Below, one piece after another: positions 22,536 to 33,004 of a DNA stretch of 64,000 nucleotides. The position numbers and the translations under genes are program-made. The stretch comes from Salinisphaera sp002433465 (GTDB lineage Bacteria > Pseudomonadota > Gammaproteobacteria > Nevskiales > Salinisphaeraceae), in NCBI RefSeq assembly GCF_040361435.1, contig NZ_APNL01000021.1, positions 3,566 through 67,565 of the forward strand. The letters run 5' to 3'. Every line of letters starts with the position of its first letter. The stretch's first letter is position 1. A model generated the notes under the pieces. It made no database searches, had not been told where the DNA came from, and saw only the letters and a program-made list of their open reading frames with translations.

Positions 22536-23177
22536 TCAGCCAGGCAGGTGCAGGGGCGGCAGGTCGGCTACTTCGCCGTGTGCCAGACGCAGGTAGCCGG
22601 CATGCAGCGCGGCCGCGAGATCGGCGATATCCTTGCGCGGGCCGGTATTGATGAGCACGTCGTCGGCAAGGGCCAGGCGCTCGGCGCGACTGTCCTGGGC
22701 GGCGATCATGCGCCGTGCCAGATCTTCGTTGATGTCGTCGCGCGACATGAGCCGGTCCATCTGCACGACTTCCGGTGCATCGACCACCAGGACCCGGTCG
22801 ACCAGGTCGCGCATGCTCGACTTGGCCAGCAGCGGCACCACCAGCAGACAGTAGTCGGACTGGGCGGCGTCGCGGCGACGCGCGAGTTCTTCACGAATGC
22901 GGGGGTGGGTGATGCGCTCGAGCTCGGCGCGCTGCGCATCGTCGGCAAACACGATTTCGCGCAGGGCGCGGCGCCGGAGTCGGCCCTCGTCGTCGACGAT
23001 ATCGGCGCCGAAACGCTCGACGATCTCTTCCAGGGCCGGCTGGCCGGGTTCGACCACGTCGCGTGCGACGACGTCGGCATCGATGATGGTCACGCCCAGG
23101 CGCTCGAACGCGCTGGAAACCAAGGACTTACCGCTGGCGATGCCGCCGGTAAGGCCGACGACGAGACTACTCGGCAT
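22536..23177 (-). CDS. coaE: Dephospho-CoA kinase CoaE
   Basis: CoaE phosphorylates dephospho-CoA, the last step of coenzyme A synthesis. The 213-residue protein starts SLVVGLTGGIASGKS, a P-loop, followed by IDADVVARDVVEPG, the usual aspartate-containing substrate motif. The lid region HPRIREELARR is also present. It belongs to the pilD-coaE-zapD-yacG block and is separated from pilD by about 84 bases. Confidence 0.96.
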   Translation of the reverse strand: MPSSLVVGLTGGIASGKSLVSSAFERLGVTIIDADVVARDVVEPGQPALEEIVERFGADIVDDEGRLRRRALREIVFADDAQRAELERITHPRIREELARRRDAAQSDYCLLVVPLLAKSSMRDLVDRVLVVDAPEVVQMDRLMSRDDINEDLARRMIAAQDSRAERLALADDVLINTGPRKDIADLAAALHAGYLRLAHGEVADLPPLHLPG

Positions 23178-23261
23178 TTGCTAGTTCCTTTGCAGCCGGA
23201 ATACAGCACGCCGGTGCATCGTCCTGGCGACGATGACCCAACCCTGAGCGGCTGTTGGCCG

Positions 23262-24143
23262 CTAGTTCAAACCGGCAAGGGATGAATACGCGGCGCCGAT
23301 TGTATCGCCTGCAACGAGTGTCAGCCAGCCGGCCAGCGCCAGCCAGGGACCGAACGGCATGGGTTTACCGCGTTCGAGCAGCCCGGTTGCCATCAGCGTG
23401 CCGCCAACAATCGCGCCGGCAAGCGAAGACATCAGCAGTACCATCGGCAATGCCTGCCAGCCCAGCCAGGCGCCCAGGGCGGCGAGCAGCTTGAAGTCGC
23501 CGTAGCCCATGCCCTCCTTGCCGGTGGCCAGACGAAAGGCATGAAAAACCAGCCAGAGCACGAGATAGCCCCCCGCCGCACCGAGAATGGCGGTGGCCGG
23601 ATCCACCAGCGCAAAACCTGCGTCGTGGCCCAGGCTGAGCAGCAGACCGAGCCAGAGCAGCGGCAGCACCAGCGTGTCGGGCAGCAGCTGGGTTTGCCAG
23701 TCGATCATTGCGGCCGCGATCAGCGTCCAGGTGAACACGAGCGCGAAACCGGTGAACGGCGTCATGCCGAATACCGCCAGAACCACCACCGCCATCGCGG
23801 CGCTGACGAGTTCCACCGCGGGATACTGCAACGAGATGGGGTGGCTACAGTTGGCGCATCGGCCGCGCAGCAGCACGAAGCTGAGTACGGGGATGTTGTG
23901 CCAGGGTTTGATTGGCGTGCCGCAATGCCCGCATGCGGAGCGCGGATGCGATAGCGAGACACGGCGGCTGAAAAATGTCGCGACCGGCTGGTTCAGTATT
24001 TCAGCTGCGCTGGCGCGCCATTCGGCCTGCATCATGCGCGGCAGCCGCAGAATGACGACGTTGAGAAAGCTGCCGACGATCAACCCGAACAGCGCCACGG
24101 CGATGTAGCAAAAGACCGGCTGTTCGGCGAATAGGGTCTGCAT
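23262..24143 (-). CDS. pilD: Type IV prepilin peptidase PilD
   Basis: PilD cleaves the leader from type IV prepilins (and type II secretion pseudopilins) and N-methylates the new N terminus. The 293-residue membrane protein has four zinc cysteines in the cytoplasmic loop (CGHC at 71-74 and CANC at 96-99). The two catalytic aspartates are at 148 (MIDWQTQLLPD) and 216 (GMGYGD). It follows pilC closely. No pilin gene lies in the window, so its substrates are encoded elsewhere. Confidence 0.96.
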   Translation of the reverse strand: MQTLFAEQPVFCYIAVALFGLIVGSFLNVVILRLPRMMQAEWRASAAEILNQPVATFFSRRVSLSHPRSACGHCGTPIKPWHNIPVLSFVLLRGRCANCSHPISLQYPAVELVSAAMAVVVLAVFGMTPFTGFALVFTWTLIAAAMIDWQTQLLPDTLVLPLLWLGLLLSLGHDAGFALVDPATAILGAAGGYLVLWLVFHAFRLATGKEGMGYGDFKLLAALGAWLGWQALPMVLLMSSLAGAIVGGTLMATGLLERGKPMPFGPWLALAGWLTLVAGDTIGAAYSSLAGLN

Positions 24144-24189
24144 CGAGGTCAGTGCCGGTTCCTGCGAGGGTTCGTTGGCCGGGTGATCG

Positions 24190-25416
24190 TCAGACCACCG
24201 AGCCGAGCTTGAATATCGGCAGGTACATGGCGATCACGAGCCCACCCACCAGAACGCCGATGATCGCCATGATCATGGGTTCGAGCAGCGAGGACAAGGA
24301 ATCCACCTGGTTGTCGACTTCGGCCTCGTAGAAATCCGCCACGCGCGAGCACATCGCATCGAGCGAGCCGGATTCTTCGCCAATCGCGACCATCTGCAAC
24401 GCCATGCTCGGGAACAGCCCCGTATTGTTCATGGCCAGCTGCAGCTGTACGCCCGACGAGACCTGATCGCGCATCTGCAGAATGGCCTCTTCGAACACGA
24501 TATTGCCCGACGCTCGGGCGACCGAGTCCATCGCTTCCACCAGCGGTACGCCGGCGGCAAACATCGTCGACAGGGTGCGGGCAAAACGTGCCACCGCGGC
24601 CTTGTAAAGAATATCGCCGATAATGGGCAGCTTGAGAGCCAGCCGGTCGTTCATGCGCCTGAACGATCGCGATCGTAATCGCGCCTGGAAAAAGGCATAG
24701 AACGCGGCCGCGATAATGGCGAGGATCAGCCACCACCAGGCCTGGACCGTTTCCGACAGACTGATGACCAGCAGGGTGAAGGCCGGAAGATCGGCACCGA
24801 AGCCCTGGAACAGCGACTGGAACTGCGGCACCACGAAGTAGAGCAGGATGCCCATGACGATGACCGCCACCACGATGACCGCGCTGGGGTAGAAAAGCGC
24901 CTTGCGCACCTTGGCCTTGATGGCTTCGGTTTTTTCCTTGTAGGTGGCGATCTTGTCGAGCAGCGACTCGAGCGCGCCGGATTTTTCACCGGCATCGACC
25001 AGGTTCACGAACAGATCGTCGAAGTATTTCGGATGACGGGAGAGCGCCTGGGCGAGCGGAATACCGTCTTCGATATCCGCGCGAATGGTATCCACCAGTT
25101 CGCCCAGCGACGGGTTGTCGGCGCCTTTGGCGATAATTTCCAGCGACTGCACCAGCGGTACGCCAGCAGCGAGCATGGTCGCGAGCTGGCGCGCGAAAAT
25201 GGCGATATCGCCGGCCTTGATCTTTTTCTTGCGCTTGCCGCCCAGCCCGAAAATGGTGGTCTGTTTGCGTACGCGGATCGGGTTGATGCCCTGTTTTCGC
25301 AGCGCGACCTTGACCATGGCCTCGTTGGGGCCATCGGTCTGGCCCTTGATACGTGCGCCGCTTCGATCGGTGCCGATCCAGAAGAAAGTCTGGTTTTCGC
25401 TCATCGTGCTTGCCAT
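24190..25416 (-). CDS. pilC: Type IV pilus inner-membrane platform protein PilC
   Basis: PilC is the GspF-family inner-membrane platform that couples the PilB/PilT motors to pilin assembly. The 408-residue protein has two GspF domains (about 75-200 and 278-400), each with GVPLVQSLE / GVPLVEAMD motifs, and hydrophobic segments near 175-200, 220-250 and 375-400. The ATG at 25416 has GGGG upstream; Met5 is an alternative. In most genomes pilB directly precedes pilC, but here the upstream neighbour is pilR. Confidence 0.95.
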   Translation of the reverse strand: MASTMSENQTFFWIGTDRSGARIKGQTDGPNEAMVKVALRKQGINPIRVRKQTTIFGLGGKRKKKIKAGDIAIFARQLATMLAAGVPLVQSLEIIAKGADNPSLGELVDTIRADIEDGIPLAQALSRHPKYFDDLFVNLVDAGEKSGALESLLDKIATYKEKTEAIKAKVRKALFYPSAVIVVAVIVMGILLYFVVPQFQSLFQGFGADLPAFTLLVISLSETVQAWWWLILAIIAAAFYAFFQARLRSRSFRRMNDRLALKLPIIGDILYKAAVARFARTLSTMFAAGVPLVEAMDSVARASGNIVFEEAILQMRDQVSSGVQLQLAMNNTGLFPSMALQMVAIGEESGSLDAMCSRVADFYEAEVDNQVDSLSSLLEPMIMAIIGVLVGGLVIAMYLPIFKLGSVV

Positions 25417-25490
25417 GTTGCCCCGTACCGCTAGCCGTGGGTGTTCGGCGTCCCCTGTGCCGCATAACGCTTTATCGGCGGCCGCTGCTA

Positions 25491-26915
25491 TTAATTCATC
25501 CCCAGTTTGGCCAGACGGTAGCGTAACGCGCGAAACGTGATGCCCAGATGCTTGGCCGCTTTGGTCTTGTTGTAGTGACAGGTCTCCAGCGCATGCTGGA
25601 TACGTTCGCGTTCGAGTGTTTCGAGCTGGGTTTCCAGATCGACGCTGGTATCCACGGCCGCTGCAGGCCGCGACGGTGCATTGGCCGCGCTCGCCAATGC
25701 TTGGCTCGCTGGCGGTTCGATATGCGCCTGGCCTTCCAGCAGCGGCGAGTTCAGGCGCAGGTAGCGGCGGTCGATGACCGCGTCTTCGCTCAAGGTAACG
25801 GCGCGCTCCAGAATATTCTCCAGCTCACGTATGTTGCCGGGAAAGCTGTACTGCTCCAGCGCCTCGAGTGCGTCCGGCGCCAGCGTGGGTGAATGCCGCA
25901 GGCGCAGCTTTCTTGCCAGCGCGTCCAGAATGCGCCCGGCCAGCGCTGCGATATCGGCACGGCGCTCGCGCAGCGGCGGCACGTGCACTTCGATAACGTT
26001 CAGCCGGTAGTAAAGGTCTTCGCGAAAACGACCGCGTGCCACTTCCGCGGCCAAGTCGCGATGGGTGGCACAAATCACGCGTACGTCGACGGCGGTTTCA
26101 TCATTCGCGCCGACCGGGCGAATGGCGCGTTCCTGAATCGCACGCAGCAGTTTGACCTGCATGGTCAACGGCAAATCGGCGACCTCGTCGAGAAATAGCG
26201 TGCCGCCATCGGCGCGCGCGAACAGCCCCGAGGTATCGCGCATGGCGCCGGTAAAGGCGCCGCGGACGTAGCCGAAGAATTCGGATTCCATCAATTCCGA
26301 GGGAATCGCGCCGCAGTTCACCGGCACGAAGGCGCTGCCCATGCGTGGGCCTTCGGCATGAATCATGCGCGCGACCAGCTCCTTGCCGGTGCCGGATTCG
26401 CCGGTGATATAGACCGGTGCCTGGCTGCGGGCGAGTTTGCCAATGGTTTCGCGCAGTCGCTGCATGGACGGGGTGTTGCCAATCAGCCGCGGTGAAGCAT
26501 CCAGCGACGGATGCGGTGGCGCGTCGTTGTCGAGGCCGGCGAGTTTGAGCGCCTGGGCCACGAGCGCGCGCAGGCCGGCCACGTCGATCGGCTTCGATAC
26601 GAAGTCGAATGCGCCGGCCTTGAGGCTGGCCACCGCACTGTCGGCACTGCCATAGGCGGTAATCACGGCCACCGGGCAATGCGGATGGTTTTCGCTGATA
26701 AAGCTCACCAGTTCCAGGCCGTCGCCGTCGGGCAAACGCATATCGGTCAGGCACAGATCGAAGCGTTCGTCGGCAAATGCCTGCCTGGCCTCGGCCAGGT
26801 CCGCCACTGCCAGGGTCTTGATGGACATGCGGGCCAGCGTGATCTCGACCAGCTCGCGGATATCGGCTTCGTCGTCGACGATCAGGGCATAGGGCACGGT
26901 ATCAGTCGAAGTCAT
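25491..26915 (-). CDS. pilR: Sigma-54 response regulator PilR
   Basis: PilR activates sigma-54-dependent transcription of the major pilin gene. The ATG at 26915 gives 474 residues. The receiver domain (about 8-125) has acidic residues DDE at 14-16 and the phospho-acceptor Asp58 (CLTDMRLPDG). The AAA+ domain has Walker A GESGTGKE at 172-179 and the sigma-54 contact loop GAFTGA. A Fis-type helix-turn-helix lies at the C terminus (CHYNKTKAAKHLGITFRALR). It overlaps pilS by 14 bases. The name is supported by the adjacent pilC and pilD. Confidence 0.9.
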   Translation of the reverse strand: MTSTDTVPYALIVDDEADIRELVEITLARMSIKTLAVADLAEARQAFADERFDLCLTDMRLPDGDGLELVSFISENHPHCPVAVITAYGSADSAVASLKAGAFDFVSKPIDVAGLRALVAQALKLAGLDNDAPPHPSLDASPRLIGNTPSMQRLRETIGKLARSQAPVYITGESGTGKELVARMIHAEGPRMGSAFVPVNCGAIPSELMESEFFGYVRGAFTGAMRDTSGLFARADGGTLFLDEVADLPLTMQVKLLRAIQERAIRPVGANDETAVDVRVICATHRDLAAEVARGRFREDLYYRLNVIEVHVPPLRERRADIAALAGRILDALARKLRLRHSPTLAPDALEALEQYSFPGNIRELENILERAVTLSEDAVIDRRYLRLNSPLLEGQAHIEPPASQALASAANAPSRPAAAVDTSVDLETQLETLERERIQHALETCHYNKTKAAKHLGITFRALRYRLAKLGMN

Positions 26916-28548
26916 GAACGTTGCTTGGCATGGGCGAGGCAGTGGTGCGCGCGGGCGAGGTGCGAATGGGGGCGAATACGATACGAAAGCAGGCTCCGCC
27001 GGAATGTGCAACTGGCACGAGCTGCGCGCCGTTGGCTTCGCACAGCTCGGCGGCGATATGCAGGCCCAGGCCGGTGCCATCGCGCGTGGTGGTAAAGAAC
27101 GGTTCCAGAATCTGGTTGAAAATCGTTTCGTCGATGCCGGGGCCGTTATCGCGGATATCCAGGCAGAAGCGATTGCTGCGGTTGCGTTCTCCGCTCAGAT
27201 GAACCGTCAGCACCACCCCGTCGCGACGCGCATAGGCCTTGGCATTGTCCCAGAGATTGAATAGCACCTGACGCAGATGATCGGGGTCGAATTCGACCTG
27301 TAGCTGCGGGTCGATGGCTTCAACATCGAAATCCGGCGAATCGTCGTCGAACGTTAGATAATCCTCGATCGCGTCGTCCAGCCAGTTCGACAGCGCCAGT
27401 GTACGCCGCGATGTCTGCGAGCGTCGCGACAGCCCGAGCACGCTGTTGATGATGCCGTCGATGCGGCGCGTATGGCGATGGATGATGTCCAGCATGCGGT
27501 TTTCGTCCGGGCCCAGCGAAGGCGACTCGGCCAGCAACTGGCCCGCGTGGCTGATCGCGCCCAGCGGGTTGCGGATTTCGTGGGCGATGCTGGCCGACAG
27601 GCGGCCGATGGATACCAGTTTGAGCTGCTGGGCCTGCTCGTTCTGGCGCAGCGCATCCTCCAGAAAGATGAGCGCACCTGCGCGGTCGTTGTCGCCCAGG
27701 ATCGAAAAGACGGGCAACAGCGCGTGAGAGCCTGCGCGAATGACTTCGCCGGCCGAGGTGTGCTGGGCCGACCAGCGCGACAGTGCGCTATCGAGCGCGG
27801 GCGATAATCGGGCCAGCGCGCGCGCCGCATGTGAGCGCTGTTCGAGCTCCAGAAGACGAATGGCGGCATCGTTGATCAGCTGCACGTGGCGTCGATCATC
27901 GACGACCACGACACCGACTTCCATCTGTTGAATGATATGGCGGTTGAGCGCGGCCAGATCGCGCACCTCGCTGGCACGCTCCGCGGCCAGCGCCTCGCTT
28001 TCGCGCACGCGCAGCGCCAGCCAGTGCGCAACCCCGGCGGTGATGAAGAACACCCCGCCCAAAATGCCGGCCTGGACGAATTCCGCGTGGCCGCCCGGCA
28101 GCTGCAACGCGCGCCAGGCCTCCTGGCCGAGGATGCCGAGGGCTGCGCAGGCGGCCAGCAGCGCGGCCACCCGCCGCGGCAGTAACATGCCCGCGGCCGC
28201 CACTGGCGTGATCAAGAGCATGCCGAGCCCGCCGGATACCCCGCTGCCGGCAAGGGCGAGGGCAGTAAACACGACGATATCGACCGCGCAGGCCACCAGG
28301 ACCTGTATCCGCAACGCCGGCTTGCGCAGCAGCGCCGCTACCAGGCCCAGCGCACACAGGGCGAGATATAGCAGCGAGGTCAGACGAAAGGCATCGGGCA
28401 GTTCCACATCGAACATGCCCTCGGCGGCGCCGAACAACAAAGCCCCGACCAGCCCGAAGCTGATCAGGCTGCGATACATGTTCAGCGTGGTGATTGCCCG
28501 CCAGTCTTCGGCATGGCGGATCAGGCCGCCGCCGGCGCGTATGCCCAT
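26902..28548 (-). CDS. pilS: Membrane sensor histidine kinase PilS
   Basis: PilS is the partner kinase of PilR. The 548-residue protein begins with about six hydrophobic segments (residues 25-185), followed by a PAS-like region (QMEVGVVVVDDRRHVQLIND). The histidine kinase core has the H-box IAHEIRNPLGAISHAG and the ATP-binding motifs LFNLWDNAKAYA, DNGPGIDE and GTGLGLHIAAE. Its ATG overlaps the stop of the small upstream gene by one base. The signal is not evident; in Pseudomonas PilS senses pilin level in the membrane. Confidence 0.9.
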   Translation of the reverse strand: MGIRAGGGLIRHAEDWRAITTLNMYRSLISFGLVGALLFGAAEGMFDVELPDAFRLTSLLYLALCALGLVAALLRKPALRIQVLVACAVDIVVFTALALAGSGVSGGLGMLLITPVAAAGMLLPRRVAALLAACAALGILGQEAWRALQLPGGHAEFVQAGILGGVFFITAGVAHWLALRVRESEALAAERASEVRDLAALNRHIIQQMEVGVVVVDDRRHVQLINDAAIRLLELEQRSHAARALARLSPALDSALSRWSAQHTSAGEVIRAGSHALLPVFSILGDNDRAGALIFLEDALRQNEQAQQLKLVSIGRLSASIAHEIRNPLGAISHAGQLLAESPSLGPDENRMLDIIHRHTRRIDGIINSVLGLSRRSQTSRRTLALSNWLDDAIEDYLTFDDDSPDFDVEAIDPQLQVEFDPDHLRQVLFNLWDNAKAYARRDGVVLTVHLSGERNRSNRFCLDIRDNGPGIDETIFNQILEPFFTTTRDGTGLGLHIAAELCEANGAQLVPVAHSGGACFRIVFAPIRTSPARTTASPMPSNVHDFD

Positions 28549-28793
28549 TAACGGGGGTCGCGGTCGCGCGGCTGATGCGCGCTGCAGTGGGCGTCGTTAC
28601 AGATTGGAGCGCCGTCTGCATCCTCGCTGGCAAGCGTCAGCGGCAGATGCACGCCGCAACGGCTGCAGCGCACTGTCTTTTCGAAGCGCGGCGGCGTGGA
28701 ATCGCGGTCAGGTGCGCGACGCGGGCCAAGCAGCTGCCTGACCACAAGCCAGCCGAGGCCAAGTAATAGGAGGAGTCCGAGCAGACGTGCCAT
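28548..28793 (-). CDS. Small PP0621-type membrane-anchored zinc-ribbon protein
   Basis: This 81-residue protein has one N-terminal hydrophobic segment (ARLLGLLLLLGLGWLVV) and a short cytoplasmic or periplasmic tail with a two-knuckle metal site: CSRCGVHLP and ICNDAHCSAH. The layout matches the PP0621 family found beside pilS in pseudomonads; its function is unknown. The ATG at 28793 is chosen because it places the hydrophobic segment at the start, but neither it nor the ATG at 28841 has a strong ribosome site. Its TAATG overlap with pilS suggests coupling with pilSR. Confidence 0.75.
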   Translation of the reverse strand: MARLLGLLLLLGLGWLVVRQLLGPRRAPDRDSTPPRFEKTVRCSRCGVHLPLTLASEDADGAPICNDAHCSAHQPRDRDPR

Positions 28794-28964
28794 GGCGTGA
28801 AATCGACCGAGAAAAGCCGCGATTGATTGCGTCGCCATCATACGTTAGGAATGCGCATGCCGCCGAGTGGCTGCGCGCGGCTCGCATGCAAAGTTGTCGC
28901 GTCGAAGTTCAAGAGCGACAATGCGCAGCATCTCGACGAATTGATTCTGCAAAAAGGCGATGCC

Positions 28965-30128
<1,164 letters not shown>

Positions 30129-30182
30129 CCCCCGGCCTTCGATCGATCTTCCAACGAACACGCTTTAGACCAGGATCAAATC

Positions 30183-31052
30183 ATGAGCATTCTCGTCAAT
30201 AACGACACCAAACTCATCGTCCAGGGCTTCACCGGCTCCCAGGGCACCTTCCATTCCGAACAGTGCATCGCCTACGGCACCAACATCGTTGGCGGTGTGA
30301 CCCCCGGCCGCGGCGGCGAGACCCATCTCGACCTGCCGGTGTTCAACACCTGCGCGGACGCGGTGAAAGAAACCGGCGCCAACGCCACGATGATCTACGT
30401 GCCGGCCCCGTTCGCGGCCGACGCGATTCTCGAAGCCGAAGCCGCCGGCATCGAAACCATCATCTGTATCACCGAGCATATCCCGGTCATGGACATGCTC
30501 AAGGTGCGCTCGGTGCTGGACGAGTCCAACTCCGTGCTGATCGGCCCGAACTGCCCCGGCGTGATCACCCCCGGCGAATGCAAGATCGGCATCATGCCGG
30601 CGCATATCCACCAGAAGGGCAAGATCGGCATCGTCTCCAGATCCGGCACGCTCACTTATGAAGCGGTCTTCCAGACCACCAACATCGGCCTTGGCCAGTC
30701 CACCTGCGTGGGTATCGGCGGCGATCCGATCCACGGCCTGGACTTCATCGACGTGCTCGAAATGTTCGAGAACGACGAGCAGACCGAAGGCGTGGTGATG
30801 GTCGGCGAAATCGGCGGCACCGCCGAAGAAGAAGCCGCCGAGTTCATCAAGAGCAACATGAAGAAGCCGGTCGTGGCTTATATCGCCGGCGTGACCGCGC
30901 CCCCCGGCAAGCGCATGGGCCATGCCGGTGCCATCATCTCGGGCGGCAAGGGCACGGCCGACGACAAGTTCAAGGCCCTCGAAGCCGCCGGTGTCGCCAC
31001 CGTGCGTTCGACCGCCGAGATCGGCAGCAAGATGGAAGAAATCCTGGGCTGA
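30183..31052 (+). CDS. sucD: Succinyl-CoA ligase alpha subunit SucD
   Basis: SucD carries the CoA site and the phosphohistidine of succinyl-CoA synthetase. The 289-residue protein has the CoA-binding segment [14 protein letters not shown] at its start and the active-site loop [17 protein letters not shown] with the histidine at residue 247. It pairs with SucC immediately upstream and ends in front of a strong terminator. Confidence 0.98.
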   Translation: MSILVNNDTKLIVQGFTGSQGTFHSEQCIAYGTNIVGGVTPGRGGETHLDLPVFNTCADAVKETGANATMIYVPAPFAADAILEAEAAGIETIICITEHIPVMDMLKVRSVLDESNSVLIGPNCPGVITPGECKIGIMPAHIHQKGKIGIVSRSGTLTYEAVFQTTNIGLGQSTCVGIGGDPIHGLDFIDVLEMFENDEQTEGVVMVGEIGGTAEEEAAEFIKSNMKKPVVAYIAGVTAPPGKRMGHAGAIISGGKGTADDKFKALEAAGVATVRSTAEIGSKMEEILG

Positions 31053-31090
31053 TCGATGCCTTGATTGCATCCTCATCCGCTGGATGATCG

Positions 31091-31125
31091 AAGCCGGCGT
31101 CCGCTTCCGCGGCGCCGGCTTTTTT
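31091..31125 (+). terminator. Intrinsic terminator of sucCD
   Basis: AAGCCGGCG (31091-31099) pairs perfectly with CGCCGGCTT (31113-31121). Inside it CCGC/GCGG extends the stem around a TTCC loop with one bulged T. Six T residues (31120-31125) follow, so this is a canonical rho-independent terminator. It also marks the left edge of the lower-GC insert. Confidence 0.9.
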
Positions 31126-31339
31126 GGTTCAAAGCGGACGATCAGTCGATAAGCGTTCACGTCGCTGGTTGCGAAGCGACCTGCGTAGTACGGCCCATCC
31201 TCTGAACTCTTCAAAGGCCGTTTTTGAGTTAAATGCTTGAACGAGCACTGGTTCGTGAGCCTCGCTCACGCCACCACGATCATCCTCGGCTAGCATCGTG
31301 AGTAAAACGAAGAGCGACCTAAGAAAGAACTAAGCGTGC

Positions 31340-31636
31340 TTACGCCCGCTGGCTATGTTGCGCAAATAGCCGCAGAAGCGGCGATTTGAACTGACGGGCT
31401 CTGGATCGAAATGCTACTGAAACCGGGGGTCGACCGATGCACATCCTTGAGCTCTCTGTTCGACAAATATTGAAAAGCTTTGGATAGTTATAAAGGCAGA
31501 CGGTATCCCAGAAGCTTAGACGAGAACTGTCGACGAGCTTTCGGTCATGCGGTGCGACGTAGAGCCAAGACATGGGCTCAAAGCGATCCACAATGACTTC
31601 TCGGAGAAAATCGGCATAGGCCCAATTTCGGCCCAT
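31340..31636 (-). CDS. Unrecognised 98-residue ORF in low-GC insert
   Basis: This reverse-strand frame encodes MGRNWAYADFLREVIVDRF and onward, with a central SFWDTVCLYNYPKLF stretch. Hydrophobic and charged residues alternate as in a real protein, but I do not recognise the family with confidence. The FWD...YNY cluster loosely recalls uncharacterised uracil-DNA-glycosylase-like proteins, which is only an impression. GGGAG abuts the ATG with no spacing, so the true start may differ or the ORF may be a truncated remnant. It is divergent from ada and has the insert's AT-richer composition. Confidence 0.3.
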   Translation of the reverse strand: MGRNWAYADFLREVIVDRFEPMSWLYVAPHDRKLVDSSRLSFWDTVCLYNYPKLFNICRTESSRMCIGRPPVSVAFRSRARQFKSPLLRLFAQHSQRA

Positions 31637-31920
31637 CTCCCGTGCCTAAACATCGAACCAGAGACGATATGTAGTAGCGCGCTGAATTTAGCGCTTTGGT
31701 GGTGAGGCTAATAAGTCATTTTTTTTAATATATGAAAATTCGATATATTTTAAAAATACTAAAATGAAAGTTATTAGACGATAAAAAGCCACATCGAATT
31801 TATCCAATGATTTTTTCTTGTGATGGGGGTATTGATCGTACGGGTTATTGCACGAATTTTTCTCCGATTTTTTCCTTAGGAGTTGGTACCGTCTTTCCCC
31901 GCCCAGTTAGAAAGCATGGT
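31637..31920. promoter_or_regulatory. AT-rich upstream region of ada
   Basis: This stretch is far richer in A and T than the rest of the window, especially 31711-31770. It contains GCGCT/AGCGC around a 6-base loop (31679-31694), overlapping AAAGCGC on the reverse strand, which matches part of the E. coli Ada box. It also has an AATATAT/ATATATT inverted repeat (31727-31749). These are plausible operator elements for an autoregulated ada, but I cannot assign a -35/-10 pair reliably. Forward coding frames that extend into it are open only by chance. Confidence 0.45.
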
Positions 31921-33000
31921 ATGGAAACAGCATCGAAGGTTGCGCTCTACGAGATGCTCGTGCGGCGAGACGCCACGCTCGACGCGCTGGTCTTCGTGGC
32001 AGTCAAATCGACCGGCATCTACTGCCGGCTATCTTGCCCCGCTGCAAAGCCGCTTTTTAGGAACTGCATTTTCTATACCTCGTCGAATGAGTGTGAGAGG
32101 CTGGGTTACAGGCCATGTCTGCGCTGCAAGCCCAACGAGTTGGCGCCGCGAAGTCCGATCGTCTTGGACTTGTTGGACGAACTCAGAGCCGATCCATCGT
32201 TTCGTTGGTCGGAAAAGCAGCTGAGAAAGAGGGGGTACGACCCCTCGACCGTAAGACGGCATTTTGAGAAAGAGCTTGGACTGTCTTTCTTAAAGCTGGC
32301 ACGGAACACTCGCGTGCACGAAGCACTTCACGTTAAGGCGAAACGCGGCGAGTCTGCCCAGCTGGAGGCCTCTGGCTACAGAAGCGAGGCGGCTTTCAAG
32401 CTGGCTATTGAGCGTATGTACGGCGCTGCAAGTCTGACTAGACAGAGTGCTTCGGCCACGCGCGAAGAAGCATGCGTCGACCGGATTTCGACGCCTCTTG
32501 GGGAAATGGTAAGCCTCGCTACCCCAAAGGGGTGTCTGCTTTTAGAGTTCGTTGATCGTCTGGGTCTCGAGCAAGAGATCAGCGCCATGGCCAAGCGTTA
32601 CATCGTCGTATTCAACCGGATCGAAATGCACCGTTTAATTCACGAACAGCTCGATGAGTATTTTGCAGGGTCTAGGAAAAAATTCACGATTCCGCTGGTT
32701 ACGTCCTATGGCTCTCCGTTCCAGCGGAGCGTCTGGAGCGCGCTCCAAGATATTCCCCTGGGATCGACTGTTTCTTATAAAGACGTCGCTGTTCGAATCG
32801 GTTCTTCTAACTTGTCGAGGCCGGTGGGAACTGCGGTCGCGAAGAACCAGCTCGCTATATTAATTCCTTGCCATCGGGTCATATCATCGTCCGGCGGACT
32901 CGCAAACTACGGTGGACGAATCTGGAGAAAGCAGGCACTTCTCAATTTCGAGCGCGGTGTTACGGGGTATGACCGGTCGTCGGACCGCGGCTTGAGTTGA
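31921..33000 (+). CDS. ada: Ada: O6-methylguanine methyltransferase and regulator
   Basis: Ada removes methyl groups from DNA onto its own cysteines and activates the adaptive response. The ATG at 31921 gives 359 residues (E. coli 354), with AGAAAG seven bases upstream. Zinc and phosphotriester-repair cysteines lie at 35, 39, 66 and 69 (GIYCRLSC, YRPCLRC); Cys35 is the likely methyl-phosphotriester acceptor. An AraC-type helix-turn-helix (about 80-170) follows. The methyltransferase domain has IPCHRV with the acceptor Cys317. alkA starts 5 bases after its stop, so they form an operon. Codon use is less GC-biased than in neighbours, suggesting acquisition. Confidence 0.93.
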   Translation: METASKVALYEMLVRRDATLDALVFVAVKSTGIYCRLSCPAAKPLFRNCIFYTSSNECERLGYRPCLRCKPNELAPRSPIVLDLLDELRADPSFRWSEKQLRKRGYDPSTVRRHFEKELGLSFLKLARNTRVHEALHVKAKRGESAQLEASGYRSEAAFKLAIERMYGAASLTRQSASATREEACVDRISTPLGEMVSLATPKGCLLLEFVDRLGLEQEISAMAKRYIVVFNRIEMHRLIHEQLDEYFAGSRKKFTIPLVTSYGSPFQRSVWSALQDIPLGSTVSYKDVAVRIGSSNLSRPVGTAVAKNQLAILIPCHRVISSSGGLANYGGRIWRKQALLNFERGVTGYDRSSDRGLS

Positions 33001-33004
33001 GTCG

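Noticed and set aside
31370..31410. Sequence like a tRNA T arm (AGTTCAAATCGC on the reverse strand)
   Set aside because: No acceptor, D or anticodon arms could be folded around it, so it is not called a tRNA; it may be chance.
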